A stretch of DNA of 64,000 bases from Sthenelais limicola (lineage: Eukaryota; Annelida; Polychaeta; Phyllodocida; Sigalionidae). Positions 12,301 to 27,363 of this stretch are shown here, in pieces (positions within the stretch are counted from its first letter, which is position 1; every line of letters begins with the position of its first letter). The notes beneath the pieces were generated by a model, which worked only from the letters and a program-made list of their open reading frames with translations, had not been told where the DNA came from and searched no databases. The DNA is taken from assembly GCA_942159475.1 (NCBI GenBank), contig OW804096.1:108412194-108476193 (forward strand). Reading direction: 5' to 3'. The position numbers and the translations under genes were made by a program.

Positions 12301-15300
12301 GGTATTCTGAGCCTGCCATGTGTTACCATTGGGCAACTTATCACGTTGAAGCCTTCAGCTCTTCACATGCTTTCACAGTTAGGACCATCATGAGATGAAA
12401 GGACTCCATGCTTCATAAGGGTTCTTCATTACGAGGACACTGACCTCTCTCCACCATGAGGAGATTTATGACTGGTTCCATTCTGCAGCTACTCACTTTC
12501 ATAAGAGTCACTCTTCTGGAAAAACTCTGTAGTATTTAGTAGGGCTTTGTACGATTCTAATCTTTTGGCTACCGTCCACACACAGGCTTTACCGACCTTT
12601 CTTGCTTACAAACAGATTATAAAGTCCACCTAGATTTAGAAATTATAAAATTCACCGAATATATATTATATCGAATAACGCTTGCTTAGTGCATGTTATT
12701 TATTTTTTTGTCTGCTTGTTCCTGTGATCTTTATTAATACCATAAGCAAAATGGTTATTACATGTAAATTTCTGCATTCAGAATAGGCCAATAGACTTTC
12801 GAATGATTCTGGTATATAGGAGAAAATAGACACCTCTAGGGAGTCCCCGCCATAGGGAGAGACTAATACAAATAATCCCAGTCCCCGGCGGTATAGCATT
12901 GTCTCCTAAATAGGATGTTATGTCGGTATAGAGGATTATTTGGATCCAATACATTTTGGCTCGGATGTGACACAGTTCTGTCACTAGGCACTGCTGTCCA
13001 CCTACATTCTATTACTCTGCTTTTCTAGTGTCTGCAATCCCTTGTATTGGAATCGCACTTGACATAGACCTGCAGATATGAAAGGAATATGGCCCTTTTA
13101 GTGGTATTTACATAATCCATCGCTATCTCGTCCACTATAGTTAATCCCTTTGCCTATGGTGATTAGTAGTCTTGGTACCCAGTGCGCCTATGCTAATCTG
13201 AAGTTTGCATGCTACATTTTATAAATATACGCGTCTGTTCAAAAGCACTGCATCTCCCTTCTTCATCTTCTAGCCTGTTGGAAAACAACATTCAGCAGTA
13301 CATGTGTAGATATTTATAATATCTGAGCAATAACGAGCTCCTTCGTGACATGTAAGGCATTTTAGACTCATTTTTTGGGGGGTTTTTTATATGAGAAAGA
13401 CCTCTAAATCAGCTGCATGCCAAGGACTAGAATCAAGACCCTGTTTGCGGAAATTAAGTTTCCGCTTTTGACAGTTTTTAATCCAAGGAAATGAGTAGAT
13501 GCAGTTTTGTGATCAGGAACATCCCTTTAAAAGCATGCGTCTGAGAAAGCGTATTCAAAAGAGGACAAATATTGTTTTGTTTGGCGATGGAATCCTCGTT
13601 ACTGAATTCTAATTGCGACTTTGACTGATGATACGAATCACGGTCAGACCTGAGCCGAGTCATTAAAATGTTGTTTACAACGAGCGCTTCTGTTTAGGTT
13701 AGATAAGAAAGAAATGGAAAGTTAGACTGTAAAGGTGTCAAGCGCACACTTCTTGGGTTTATCTAAGGGCCAAGAGCAACTTGTCCTCCCTCTGCCACCA
13801 TCCTTGATTTCAGGATTTGGCCTAGAGTTATTGAAAATCAATGGCAAGCCCGAGGAAGCCTTGTCATATGCCACAAGTCATCGCTCATCAAGGCTCTAGA
13901 TCAATCAAGCATAATTTCTCTTGCCTCATCAGAAGGATGAGCCAACTTCTCAGTTAGCCTCAGGCCAAGCAGTTAAAAGACAGTAGTGAATACGACTCTT
14001 AACATCAAGTCTAGCTAAATAACAGAAGCACTTAGAATTGCTCTGTTGCGTTGTAGCAGCTCCAGAGAGGGACTGTGGGTAAACCATAATGAGGGAGGTA
14101 AAGCCATAGTCATGTGTTTCCTTTTAATTTCTACCCTTAAATGTTATTTACCCAATGTGTTCTGCTTACACCATATTATATCTTAGATATTTTTATTTGT
14201 ACCATACGTGGGAATACATATTTGTGGATTTTAAGGGTTGCATTTGTATACACTGCCACAATTATTGAACCTTTTTACTCCTGAAGTAATAGAAGTTTCC
14301 AGGCGAAATCATTATCGTCGGCCCCGAGGTAAATACTCCAGTAAATACTCATACTCTCACATATGGGTGTATCGATTTCAAAATAGAATACTGGGCGTGA
14401 AGCAAATGCCCGGGATTTAAGGTAGAAGTGTGAAGATGCCTACGATTGAAACTTTGTGAAGATTGTACATGTTAAAACAACTCTTTCCTACTAGATTTCA
14501 CAGTGCCTTGCACTAAAGCTTCCCTTCTTATTAAGCTTCTCCATCTTAAGCACAGAGCAAACCTATCATGCCTTCTCCACCTCCCACTTGTGTCAATAGC
14601 TAGCAAATGTCGAGGTAATTAGTCAACATTTTTTGTGTCGCTACTGGTGGTCTCGGCAAACGTGGCGGCGATAATTTGGCAATTTGACACTTAAGTACAA
14701 TAAGTTAATGGGTAATTATCTGAAGAATGTTATCAGAAGTCTTCCCTCTTAAATTCTGGGTCACGTTACGAAGGCTATTCCATAAATGAATTCCTTATTA
14801 GGAACTTCAGTTTCATTAGTGAATGTGGGATAGATGTGTGGCTCCTATTGTGCAGAAATGAAACAATTACCATTGTGAATCCATGATTGTCTTTGCAAAT
14901 AGAGCTTTGCTGAGAATATTGTTCTTGATTTGTTTAAAGGAATTCCATATAAACCCAACAGAATCTTACATATACCATTTTGCGCACACAATAGTGGTGT
15001 CAATCTAGCTTTTTGTTTGCTCTTCTAACAACATTAATTCCCACATATATATGCAGTTATGCGTATCGGAGAAGAATTCTATTGATACTTCATTCCCTCT
15101 GTGCTGGGCCTAGGAAAAGCATTTTCTATAGCTGATTTTTAACATAATGCTCCAGAATAAGGCTATAAGCAAAATATTATGTACCACTCAGCCTCTCTTC
15201 GTATGTATAAGGACTTTCTGTCACTCATATTGGGTGCGATATGTTTATAAATATACACTTATTGTCCTCCCTTCTATTGTTATCACTAACATACCTTGCT

Positions 15301-18300
15301 TTGTTTCTAAAGCTAGTGGGCTAGAATTGTTTGCTTCTCCTGATTTAGCCTTACGGTGGGCGATCATTTAGATAAAGACACCCGTCTTGTACAATAACCA
15401 CCTACTATAGGCACGGCGCTGAAGGTAGTATATGGAAATGTTTAATATGCCATGGCTACACATACTCTGGCAACTAATTCCAAATACAATGAGTCCTGAA
15501 GATCTACACACAATCCAACCGTGACAATGCATACTATTTCTTAAATCGGGGGCCGCCGAAAATGTGTTGGGGTACATTATCAATGTAATGATGCATAATT
15601 CCAAATAACAATGTTTATATTGGCATCATTATCCTCGATGATTCATTGCACGGGAAGATTAAACAGATGGGCATGAAAACATCATAATGTCCACTATTTG
15701 ATGAAACCCGAAACCATGTCAGCATTGGCAAGTTGAAACCCGTAGTCTGCCAACCAAGTACGAATTATTATAATGAATGTTTAACTCAAAGTAAATATGT
15801 GAAATCATTGGGTATTGTAGCCAAGTGCCAAACGATTGATTGTCCCTTCATTGCAATTCAAATATTAGACTGGCCTGCTCGTCTGTACTCCCTGCCACCT
15901 TTTGATTGCACTGTTGAATTGCTAATGCAAGAATAACATTTCACGGCAGGCAGCATGGCTTCAAGAGAACCTAAGCTGAACTACAAATGTCTGCACTGAC
16001 TGGAAGTGTTATCTGCGTGACCAACGAATTCTTATATAGTGGTTTTAATTTATGTCATACTAAATTACGAAATACCTCTATCTTTTCTAGGTGTAGGTAG
16101 GTCCCATATCGAATGATGTAGAGAAATCCTAGAGTTGGGTCTATATGCTGCCATTTAATCAACAAGGCTTTTTCATATGACTACTCACCCATAGTACGCA
16201 TAATCAAATGAATGTAATGCCTCGGCTGTGTCAGTGAGACGGTGATAATAAAAATGTCCAGACAAAAATTCTTAGTCTGAATAGTTCTACAGGAACTCGA
16301 GCAAACATAGAAAAAGCTGTATCATAAAAGAACCCCGGGAATTCATTCTATGTCTGCATCCTCCTCCCAATACACTTGGCAACACCATACATATTCTCCT
16401 TGGAAGTATGCTAGACACGGAGATGCTAATTTGAAGCAACAGTCAGTCGAAGCTTTAGCCTATTTTAGGAGTATTTTTACTTGATCATGTTCTTCGCAGG
16501 GAGAAGGTCCAAGCAGGGAAGGTGGAAGCTGTACTTGTTTGTAGCAGAGCTTCTATATAGTTCGGGCCCGAAGTGGGTTGCATGAAGGGGCCTGGAAGAT
16601 CAATAAAGTGTTGGGAGACAGGCCCCAGGTTCCCAATGGAATCTCTTTGAAGTCTGCTAACCATCCCCAGCAGACCCGCATGAACAATGTCCATTATTCA
16701 CGCACGAACGCTACCCAAGTACAGATACTAAATATATATGTGTACAATAGTCGGACCTTGCTTGAGTATACGAAACCATGCACAATATTATGCGATGTGT
16801 ATAACCATAATGATATGCTGTGATGCATATCTCTTAGTGTGGACGTATCTGACAGGGCATTGGTTCAAACACATGTTAAAATTCCCCGCCAGTTAAATTG
16901 AATATGGCTTTGTGTACCATGTTGGAGAGAGCCTCTGTAGACCCATTACTAGTATACAACGATCATTCACTCAATCATTAAACCAGCCATTAGCCAAAAC
17001 GAAATGCATTGGCCCTTTTGGCATATTGTATTTGCCAAGTAAAGTCTTCTTGTGCATCTGACACACATCTCAAATTATAAAGCTTTCAACTCTTTAATTC
17101 TAGTACACATTGTTTGTTAAAGCTTCGCTTCTCACTCCGGGCGAATCTTCGGTCAGTGTGTCAATTCATGAGATCCTTCGATGGTCCAATGGCCATATTT
17201 CAGCAATGTCTTTAGCCTAGATGCGCATCTATCGGATCTCTGGAAGTTCTTGCAGTACCTCGCTCCCCTGAATAGCCCCAGTGGCACATTGGTAGGCAAT
17301 GATATTGATGAAATCACCCTGCCATCTAGGCTTATGACCTATTGACCATCAATGGCCACTGGAGGCAATTTTCCAGGAGGAGACAGAGAAAAAAGCCTAT
17401 AGTACCCGAAGGATCCATTGGACGACCATCAAGTTTTAGTATATGTGGCAGGTGGCAATGGTCCTGCTTCTACCCAGGGAATGCGAGGTGGGAGGGTGTG
17501 GAACTGTAATGTCAAAGTCTCTCCCAGGTCCCTGACCATCGTCAAGTCAGATTAAATCAATCCTTCCCTGCTAAAGATGCTGCAAGTAAAACATTCGCTG
17601 ATGTCCTTATGATCTCCTCAAACTAAAACTCTTACTTCGAAATTGTATGGAATTCCATGAGCTTTATTGATTTTCTGACCAAGTATACAAATTATAGATT
17701 CATTGAAATTGGTCTTGGCTTCGGGCAAATAGTGGAAGGCCTAAACTAGTATATTATTAGGATGTCAGTCCTCACCAGTCAGATGGGGGATGAAGTATGA
17801 GTGTGCACTCTTTTCCTATCAGAATCGAGTCCATCTCGCATCAGAGTCCCTCTTAGTCAATACTATTCTACCTCAAAAATCGGGGTAAAAACTATCCCCC
17901 ATCCCGCTTCTACTGTGATGGTACTGGTGGCCCTAGCAATAGGGGCAGTGATGGTGACCATTTTTAGTTCTCTCACGGTGACACGCAAGGTTGCTATGGA
18001 AACCGTCACCCAACATGGCCAACATGGCACCATCTGTAGCATCATTACTAGAGATGACAAGATTTTCCCATGGATTTCCCTGATATTGCCGATGTCAAAT
18101 GCAGTCAGCCAAAGCCCTCTGCCCAAGTCTTTATCATTACATTACAACGCCACACTGATCACACCAAAACAAAAATCGCTCAGGGCTTAAAATAGAAAGG
18201 GAAAAATGAAAAAATTTATCACTTGGAAGTATCGGCTCTGATTAGAGGAAGATCATCAATAGTAACGGGAGATTCGTAGCTATTACACACATTAGGAAAT

Positions 18301-21300
18301 CGCCCCTCGAACGAGTACCGGTAGGTTGCGTAATTACCATAACAACGTTCGGGACATAGAGGAAGAAGATTGCGTAGGTTGTAATAGATAAGTTGTGGTC
18401 GAGATGGATGTTTTGTGCATGATCCAGTACAGATAGCATTACCCTTGGAGCCTCTTTCATGTCATAACATAATGGATACCGTAATCAGGTGGACCCTAAG
18501 GAATGTATGATACAATTTCTCCACACCAACCGGCCAATCCCCACAGTTATTAAAATCTCTCCATATCCAGGCCGATTGTGAAAGTCCTATCACCCATCCG
18601 TGCATAGCTAACTTGAGATATCAGGCAGGAGTATTGCCATGTTTATCAATGAGTGCCCATGCAGAGATGTCCCGGGCTTTCTGTGATGATGTTTGAAGTG
18701 ATGATGTAGTAATTTTGTAAAACCAACGTATCTGCATTTCTGATGGTGTAATCTTATCAGAGGCAATATAAAACTGCTTGTTAATGTCTTTCATGAATAT
18801 TTTTTATTACCTTGAAGGGCAAAAACAAACACGAGGACATGGATGCGTTCTACAAGTATCTTCTTCAGCTCGGTTACCTGGGTTAAAAACTTTGGCGAGA
18901 AGTTGTGCTCTCCCTGCCTGTTTTGGTTGCATAATTGGAAACCAGATCTGCCGCCACTATTTAAGCCCCTGATTGATAATCATCAGGCACAGCTAAATGA
19001 AGTTCATCTCTTAAAGCTCCCTTTAGAGCATTATCATATTTCATTCGTCACCGCAAGAAAAAGCCACCGATTGATTAGAAAAGCTCTGGAAGCCTTGTCC
19101 AAAGAATTTTATCAGAGATCCTAATAATGACAGGTCGGATCTTATGTCCCGATTGATGCCCGAACGTCAAATACATTTATCTCGATATCCCCATTATCCC
19201 TATCTGGGATTTATCCCCAGGCTATGTTTTTCTCAATGAGTGACAGATGTCAGTCAGAAAAGGATGCTTCTTTTAAAAGACATCATAGCTGAACCCATGT
19301 TTAGCTTCTGGCTCTTCATCCAGCCTGTAAAGGGCTGAAAATGATCAAACCTAATTAGGACTGTAAGGCCAAGACCAGTAATTTGTCTTGCCTCTTTGAT
19401 GATCCAATAGTAATTATGAATGGTGGTATTTTCATCTCCTACCTAACGCCTTTCATTCCACTTTAGTGATTTTTGTCTGTGTAGGATTAAGCCATCGATA
19501 GCTCGCACAGGGTGGCCGAAACATTGATAAAATAGACACAAAACACTGTCTTAGCAATTATTCTAACAGTTTGGTTATAAGGAGCTTGACTCCTCTTTCT
19601 TGTTACCCATCCTTGAAAACATTAACTTTTTCCTACTTGTCTTGGCGTCAACTCCGAATTATTTGTACTGTATTCGGAATATATTTCACACAAGTATGCT
19701 AATTTCGAGGACATTTCATACTTTCGATTTCAAATTCAAATTCAAAAATTCTTTGTTGCAGATGGTATTACAATACGGTCGCTCAAGTCTAATATCTAGG
19801 TCTCCTGGAGAGTGCCGGTTTTTGAGTTTTGTTTTATGATTACCGGGAAATGTTACGCACAAGGTTTACAAAATAGGTTTACATGAAACATACTTTGATG
19901 AGATGGAAAATGAGTACATTTACATTTGAATGGATGTTACTACATGTCAATAAACGATACTAACAATGGACTGACAGATCGGTTTATTAGACTATGAGAC
20001 AGAATGATGGCTAGAGCCATATTATAGTTATATTTGTGAATAGCTATTCGAACATTATTCAATTAATTATTGATTCGAGGCATTGATATACAATCTCATA
20101 AAAAATGTTTGGTGGTCTGATTGGAGACAGATAGATGCAGGTGTATTGATATAATTTGCCAAAGGTGAGGAAGCAGCTGAGATTAGAGGGGTACTTTTCA
20201 TGTAACTGTACTTACTGATCAACTTGAATAAAAATCTATAATATATCCGTAGATGCAGAGGCAAAGCGAACCTATACTCATGATCTAGAAAGGTCGAACA
20301 TGTGGATTTATAAATACAGGGGCAAGACAAGGTACCTAACCAACAATTATAATCTAGAAGGGGGACAGAAGTTGTTCAGTATATTTCTTAAATACAAATT
20401 TGTCTTCTATTCTATGGGCTACCGGGCTGAGGTTAGGTTATTCCATCTTACTTGAGATCTATGAATCTTACCACTTTACTTTCCAATCCTTGGCCTTTAT
20501 ACGCGCTTACAAAATGATAGATGGTCGTTTAAACTTCCAGCTTTGGATAGTAATTTGGTCCCAACTACAACTGGCCTGCAACAAATATCCTCACGGATGT
20601 TTTATATCAAAGGAACTATTCGAATATACATGCTTCTGCGTACTAACAACATTAGTATTTCACTGGATGAGGGACTCATTTATACACACAATCCTCCACG
20701 AGAATGTCACTTTCTTGTCTGGTACGTATCTTATGTGATCTTGCGTTTTGAATATTCAATAAAGTATAGGGTACAAACGGACACGTCCTTACCAGATTCA
20801 ATGTTCGCAAAATTCTTCCTTGCAATTCTCCTTTACCTACACTTAGTGATAGACATATATATCAATAAGGCGAGGGCCGTTCTGGGTTGGCCTTTGATCG
20901 GCGCTGGTTTATGTAAATTCGTCGCTCATGATACTTACACATTGGTCGCGCTGATAAGCCAGTCAGCGAGCGAACAAGAGAAAAGGATGTTTTATATCCT
21001 TGTCCGAGGCTTATTCACGGTCAGATGCCTACCATGGATTTCGCTCCCATGACGATTGATTCTGCTTTAAGATTGCAGAAGTTGAAATAAGGCGGCTGGT
21101 GAAAAGGGAAGCTGTTCTTCCTTTCATTGAAATAACGAGTGGGGTGCATTTTTCCCGAGACAGATATAAAATATCTTCAAGTCTGAAAGTTCTCATCGGA
21201 TCTCGAGAGGACTTTGTCTCAAGTGAGTCGCTGCCACTGCCACCCTGCCTTAGCTCCGACAAGAAAATTGTCGATACATCCAACTGATAAAAGACAAGTG

Positions 21301-24300
21301 ATCAGGGGAAATGCCACTGGGACATCTGGGCCAAGTAATCTGTACTGCCTCGAGGATATTTTATAGGTTGGTTGATAATTACAAAGACACTCCAACATTC
21401 AGGATTAAGGGGCTGCCGTCTCTTCTTTCCTATATTCATCGCCGGGGATCGATGTAATTATTTGAATAGGAATTTTACAGAAAACACATTTTACGTCTGA
21501 GAAATTGTTACAATTTACTAGCGGTTATGGAATGTTACGAAAGCAATAAAACCGGTAGCATTTAGAAGGCAGTTCAAACCAGGAAAACCTTTGCATGCTC
21601 GTATCATTATTGACAAAATGTCATTTCAGTGGCTGCATTTCTTCTATCACAGTCTCCTTCAAGGCCTTATTGATAAAAACTATTCGAGTCATGCAACAAG
21701 TGCCAACTCTTATAAAAATCATGATTCAAACATGTCCTCTGCCTCTTTGACATTTGAAATCTATTTTCAGTTGTTTCATGGAATTCCCTTGCGGAAGTTG
21801 AGGCAGAGTCAAGACCCGCACATGTGGGGAATATTAGTTTCCAAGGATGTGACTATAGTCATAACAGACTGAGAATTTTACATAATGTGAAAATGATTCG
21901 CATACAAATTTTTCATCAACATATTTTTTAAATGCCATGGTCCATGCAAACGAAGACACTGTCGTTAACAAATCGAGGGTTGAATTGCATAATGTTGGCT
22001 TTACAGAGTCCGAACATCAGATGCCAGTTGTCAAAGGGCTCTTATCCAATTACACACGTTTGCATTACTGCCGGTCTAACCGGACAAAATATCCGATAGC
22101 AACTCCTGGTATTGAGGGGTAGACCTGCGGAGTGCCAATTCTTTAATTATCATGCAACTCTCGTGCTAAATCACGGAAATGATAAATCATGCAATACATG
22201 CCACACGTTTCCTCAAATTGTTTTATCCGGCTAACATGCACTTCCTTAGAACTGGTAGAATGCTGATACAACTAATCATTGTCCCTGAATTTATATTGAC
22301 CTGCGTATAAAACCACTTTCTATGCACTACTCATACTGCGGCTGAACCAATCGTTATTAGTTTGCTTTTCTGTGTGCTTCTGACGCCACTGCTACCATGC
22401 CAGGTTGTGTGACAGAGCACCATAATGTTGTATTGCAGAACTTTGCCATTAGTTTAACTCATGCCAAACACTATTTGTCTGGCCTGGAAATGAAGCTACA
22501 CCATTATGAAGGCTTTTGCAACAAAATTAACTAATAACGTAATCATTACCTGATAAAGGTATAGAGTAACACCACTCCTCGCCCAACCGAGACATCTACT
22601 GAAATCTTGATGTAGAATGGTAACTTATAAGAACAAAGGGAGTTGTTTGTTTTTATGAGCAAAGCCTAGTGAAGTCATGGGAATTGTAGACCACTTCAAG
22701 GGTAAACCATTTACCGGTAAATAACATTAGGAAATGCGTACTATTTACATAGAACATAATATTCAAGTCCGAAACATCAAAAAACGATCATATTTAAATA
22801 TTAGTAGTCGATACCTACATTCAGTGGCGTTGTATACAATAATGATAATAACAATAGTGATCATGTCATGTATGGTTATTATATAGTTTCGAGCTGTTGT
22901 TCCCGTAACATACGAACGCAAGGAAGAGAAACTGGTATTACTTGAGGCCATTTGAATTTTGTGTAGAAATACCAGACATCATTTAATTGTGCCCTGGAAG
23001 AAACTAGTTATTTTCAGCTAGCAACAAGGTGATCAATCATGGCATCTTTTGTATGACATGTAGCTTTTGAAATAGAATATAAAGGAGAGCCACAGTCTGC
23101 GAGAAGTCCCAAGAGCGTTGGGTATGTGTTTCTCTCTTGATACACCACTTTGGTATGTAGATAGGAACAGACCTATTGAGAGAATCGCCTTTTAACTCTA
23201 GGTGTGTTCGATATCCTGCTAAACGGGGCAAGTTTATAGCTTGGCCAGTCTCCACGCCTTTCCGGATGTGAATGGCCTTACATGTGGGTATCGACTTTCA
23301 TTGGATTAAAGAGTGTAATATAGGTTTATACCCGTTCTGATGCTAATCTCCTTGATCCGTCGGCGTATAAATCTGCTCCTAGGCTTAGGGAAGATAGGCC
23401 AGATAAAGATACCCCCTATTTCTCCTTGTGAAGCTTATCGTCGATCCTTTGACCTCTTTCGAGAAGGTGTCTCTATTTTACTCTCGGGAAATATGGATAA
23501 CTACAGCGCATTCAAGATAGTCTGCGCTTCCCCATTTCCTGCACAGCAGATTTTCTGGAGTATCATCAAAGATAATGGTATGTATCGTTGGGTTGGATTA
23601 ACCACGACTGGGAAAGAAGGGGATTTCTTATGTCACTATGATTCTTTGATGTATAGTTTGTACCAAAAGAATTAAGGACTCCTTGGATGGTCATTCTAGC
23701 GTTCGCGAACAATGCGTTCTTGGTTTGATAGTACTATGATTCATAAAGTGACCAAGGAGTTTTATGAAGGCTTTGGGGGTAGGATTTCGGGAGGTTAAGG
23801 GGAGCTTTGATGGGCATACCCTGAGGCCTCAGACGCACTCATCAAGGCCATTGAGAGCCAGAGGAAATAAGGGAAATGCGTTGAAATCTTTTTACTTGAG
23901 GCTGTAAGGGTCCATGTCCTACGACATCATCAGAACCGATTCCACTGTTCCAACCGTGCCATGGAAAAGGCCAAGGATGTTTTATACCCTACTGATGTGG
24001 CCAGAGTGGGAAGAAGGAAGGTCACTCCTCACCACAAAGGAATTTCCAAATTGCTTCACAACGTTCATAAACAGGCAGTCGGGCAATAGGCAACATGATA
24101 GTTGAATAGATAATTTGATGATTTCTCACCCTTTGATGCTTCTGGAACAAGATCAGATCCTCCCGTTAGTCCCTTCCTAAAAGTGGACCCTCCTTTGTAC
24201 TTGACCTAAAACAGCATCTATGTAACGATAAAACAGTAGGACCCCATGTGCCAATCATGGAATAAGCCTGGATGATTTTATGTATCATGATGGTTTCCTG

Positions 24301-25388
24301 ATGAGTTTTTCTTCAAAAACCATTATTACCAGCATCATATTTTATGATGGGTGTGCTCGGATGATATTCGCCGGATCATATCTGTCTTTACCACTTTTTA
24401 TATTATGTGTGAATAACAAAAAGTCTTTGGATGGCATTCGTTCTTTTATTCCACGTATCTCTTTCTACAAATAGTCAGTTTTTTGTAGATGTAACTAGGG
24501 ATAATGTTTCCTGATAGATGCCGGTGGCGTATATATATGTCTTCAAGCATTTCCTTTTTCACGTCCTACTTTGAAGTTTGAAACAAGATTTTATTCAAGC
24601 CCGAATGATATATTTGCCTCTGATTACCGTTTGCTTCCCGAGGACTCGCACACTAGTACCAGTCATATCGTGTAATCCCGTGTGACTTTAGGAAGGAAGG
24701 TGTACATCTGTAATGTAATACACCTAATCGTTTAGAGATAAATGAATAGTCACTTCAAAGGCTGTACCTCTTCCTAATCTTTGCTCGCGAGTCCTGATAC
24801 AAAACACGGGAATAAGTACAGCACAATAGTACCTTGGACTATTCATAAAAGATGTTCAGGTGCGCTTAAATTAATAGATTATTGGTACTCACCTTTGTTT
24901 GGTATAATGATGAAAGACTTGAAGCAAATTTCCTTTGCTCGGCCCTCGTTACCCACCAACATTTGCTCCTCACTGACCTTATGAAAGCCTTAAGTGAAAG
25001 GGCAATGTACAGGAAGTAACCAACTGCCCTCCCAAAAGGTTAACACTTTGTTAGGTATTGTTGTCTTATTTATAACATGCGCAATCTAACATGGATACCA
25101 CGATGTAATAACATTAGGATCATCTGGTCACAATGAAACAAAATACTTGTCATTTTGACATGATTTTTAATCATGAATTTTGCCTTTTATAAACGTTTAG
25201 CCTGTTATGATAATTCTGGGCCAATTCTTCTTTCATGCTCAAGGTCAATAACCATTACCCTTGCAGTAAGGCGATGATTACTAGACTAACAATGTTCCAT
25301 ACCCTGAATACTTATGTGCAAGTGTATACTAAACGTGCACCAACGTAGTTTGAGTGTACAAGTATGTCTTCCTATGGGACTAACTGGT

Positions 25389-25402
25389 GCAGCTGCAGCT
25401 GC
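25389..25402. promoter_or_regulatory. Palindromic double E-box
   Basis: GCAGCTGCAGCTGC is a perfect 14-nt palindrome containing two overlapping CAGCTG E-boxes, the class bound by bHLH factors. It lies in otherwise unremarkable DNA, so function is unknown. Confidence 0.2.
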
Positions 25403-26708
25403 AACAGTCTCGCCCCCACACTCTCATAGGACTTCTAACCGACAGCTGTGAATACACACATGTACAGATACCCTAGAGTCAACTTCCTTCAATTTAGCTT
25501 CTTGAGAAAGGGGAATAGTACATCAGTAATTCCTCTTAATTGCTTGAATTCTGGCTTTTTAGTACAATAGGCGCGGTTATTACCTCATCATATAAATGCC
25601 AATAACCTTCTTGCAACTTTAGGACAAAATAGTGTTTTAACCTATCAATATTGATGAGTCATTGTTTGAGCTGTCGTTGCCTTCGGTTCAAGTCACAAAT
25701 CTTCTTTTGTATATCGTGGCTGAGCTGCTCAGTGCAACAGCCTCAGATCAAGTTGGATTGCACGGACAATGAATCCTAATAGTTCTGCACTGCAAAACAC
25801 CAATGCAGACTGAACCAACTGAGCCTCGACCATGCCATTTGTTAAAAGTACATACACATATATGGGGAAACCATAGCAATCAACTTTATTCATACGGAAT
25901 AAGGAAGTAACAACAAGATTATAGCCCAGCTTATTCTCACTCAATATTGGTTCATTTGAGAGGCCACATTTCATGTCATGGCTGTGAACCCAGGCACGAA
26001 TCGATCATCATTCATGTAGCCACGTCTAAATATGGCAAAGCTCCCTCAAGGTTTTGCTTGGCGACATCCGCGACACCGACTGTTACTTAAGCACATAGAA
26101 GAGAGCTTCTATGTTGTCCTTCGTTGAAGAACTCTTCTGATGTTGCTGAAGTGCATGCACATGTACCCCCATTCATGCAAGTAATATGTACTACTATTGA
26201 AAGTGCACTGTAGTTATCTCGTCAATGTGTATATCTTACACTCTGATTATATTATTCGATATGCACATCAAGTGGAAACTCGCTCCATTTTCAATATTTT
26301 CATTGTTCTACTCCATGTGTCGATGTCTTCATATGGATTGAGTTTTTGTTATATCACACGGTAGACAGTCACTAATAGGAATGTTGCGTGTTAGTGTAAT
26401 GAACCACTAATCAAGGGATACTGATTTAAAGACGTGTGCTCTTATATCAATAATAGTTGGTCCGCTTGTAATATCTCGCATATCATGATTTAATCATCAT
26501 TCAGATGGAATGTTCATCAACATCTGACAAGCAGGACCTACGACAGACAGGGCACTAATCAAACTGGAATTTATCCGTGTGCTGGCATGACATTGTCCCT
26601 TGACTAGTCAGATTTGACTTGTAAAGGGACTATGTATAAGCAGAATAAAAGCACCCTCCTACTCATTTACGTAATTATATATATCTGCCTGAATGGGATA
26701 GCCTTAGT

Positions 26709-26756
26709 CCCCTCCACCCCCCCCCCCCACCCCCACCCCCGACCCCCACCTCCTCT
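26709..26756. repeat. C-rich low-complexity tract
   Basis: Runs of 12, 5, 5 and 5 cytosines are separated by A or GA. The minus strand therefore has at least four G runs in close spacing, which is G-quadruplex-capable. Similar polyC/polyG runs occur repeatedly in this window. Confidence 0.8.
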
Positions 26757-27331
26757 ATAAGTCATCCATCACCAGAGACAATCCTTGATGAATTGGGTGT
26801 CGCTCTGGGTCAAGGGAGGCTGTTTGTCAACCCTCCAGTTTGCCTGCCCATCTGTGAGGCAATAAAAGGAGTTCCTCCCTTCTTCCCCTCCCTTTTACTG
26901 GCACACATTCAAGCCTCCCTCATCCCAGAATCCTCCCCATTCAAAGCTGATCCCATCGCAGTTCCATTAATGAATCAGATACCGTGAAATTATGGCACAG
27001 TTATGCCTTTTGCTGCAGTCCTAGGAGTGATAGAAGTTTGTGAGTTGGGTGGAACCCAATATTGTTTGAGTTTATGAGGGCGAAGGCAGCCAACGTCTGA
27101 TATGGGGTATTGCCATTCACTGATCATGCCTTGCATAGTGATGTTCCTATGGGCTGGTACATCGGGGGAGACCAACGTTCTAATATCGACTGAATTGTCT
27201 CTTATCGCTATCGCACCGCTCGAAGGGTCAGACCTGTGGTTGGACTTGGGTGAACTGGAAGTCTCGTCAGAAAGCAAGTTAACAAAATGATACCAGCGGC
27301 TCGTTGAACATACGCTATCAAACAGAGCAGC

Positions 27332-27363
27332 GGGGCGCCTGGGAGGGGCGAGGGGGGGGGGGG
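27332..27363 (+). repeat. G-rich tract with quadruplex potential
   Basis: G runs of 4, 3, 4 and 12 bases lie within 32 bp on the plus strand, fitting the usual G-quadruplex pattern. A further G11 run is at 27586-27596. No associated gene was identified. Confidence 0.7.

Noticed and set aside
17801..18190. 129-codon plus-strand frame
   Set aside because: No recognisable motif or splice context, and an 87-codon frame lies opposite; treated as chance.
20543..21052. 169-codon plus-strand frame
   Set aside because: Longest frame outside the element, but without a domain; another long frame overlaps it in a different phase. No support for a gene.
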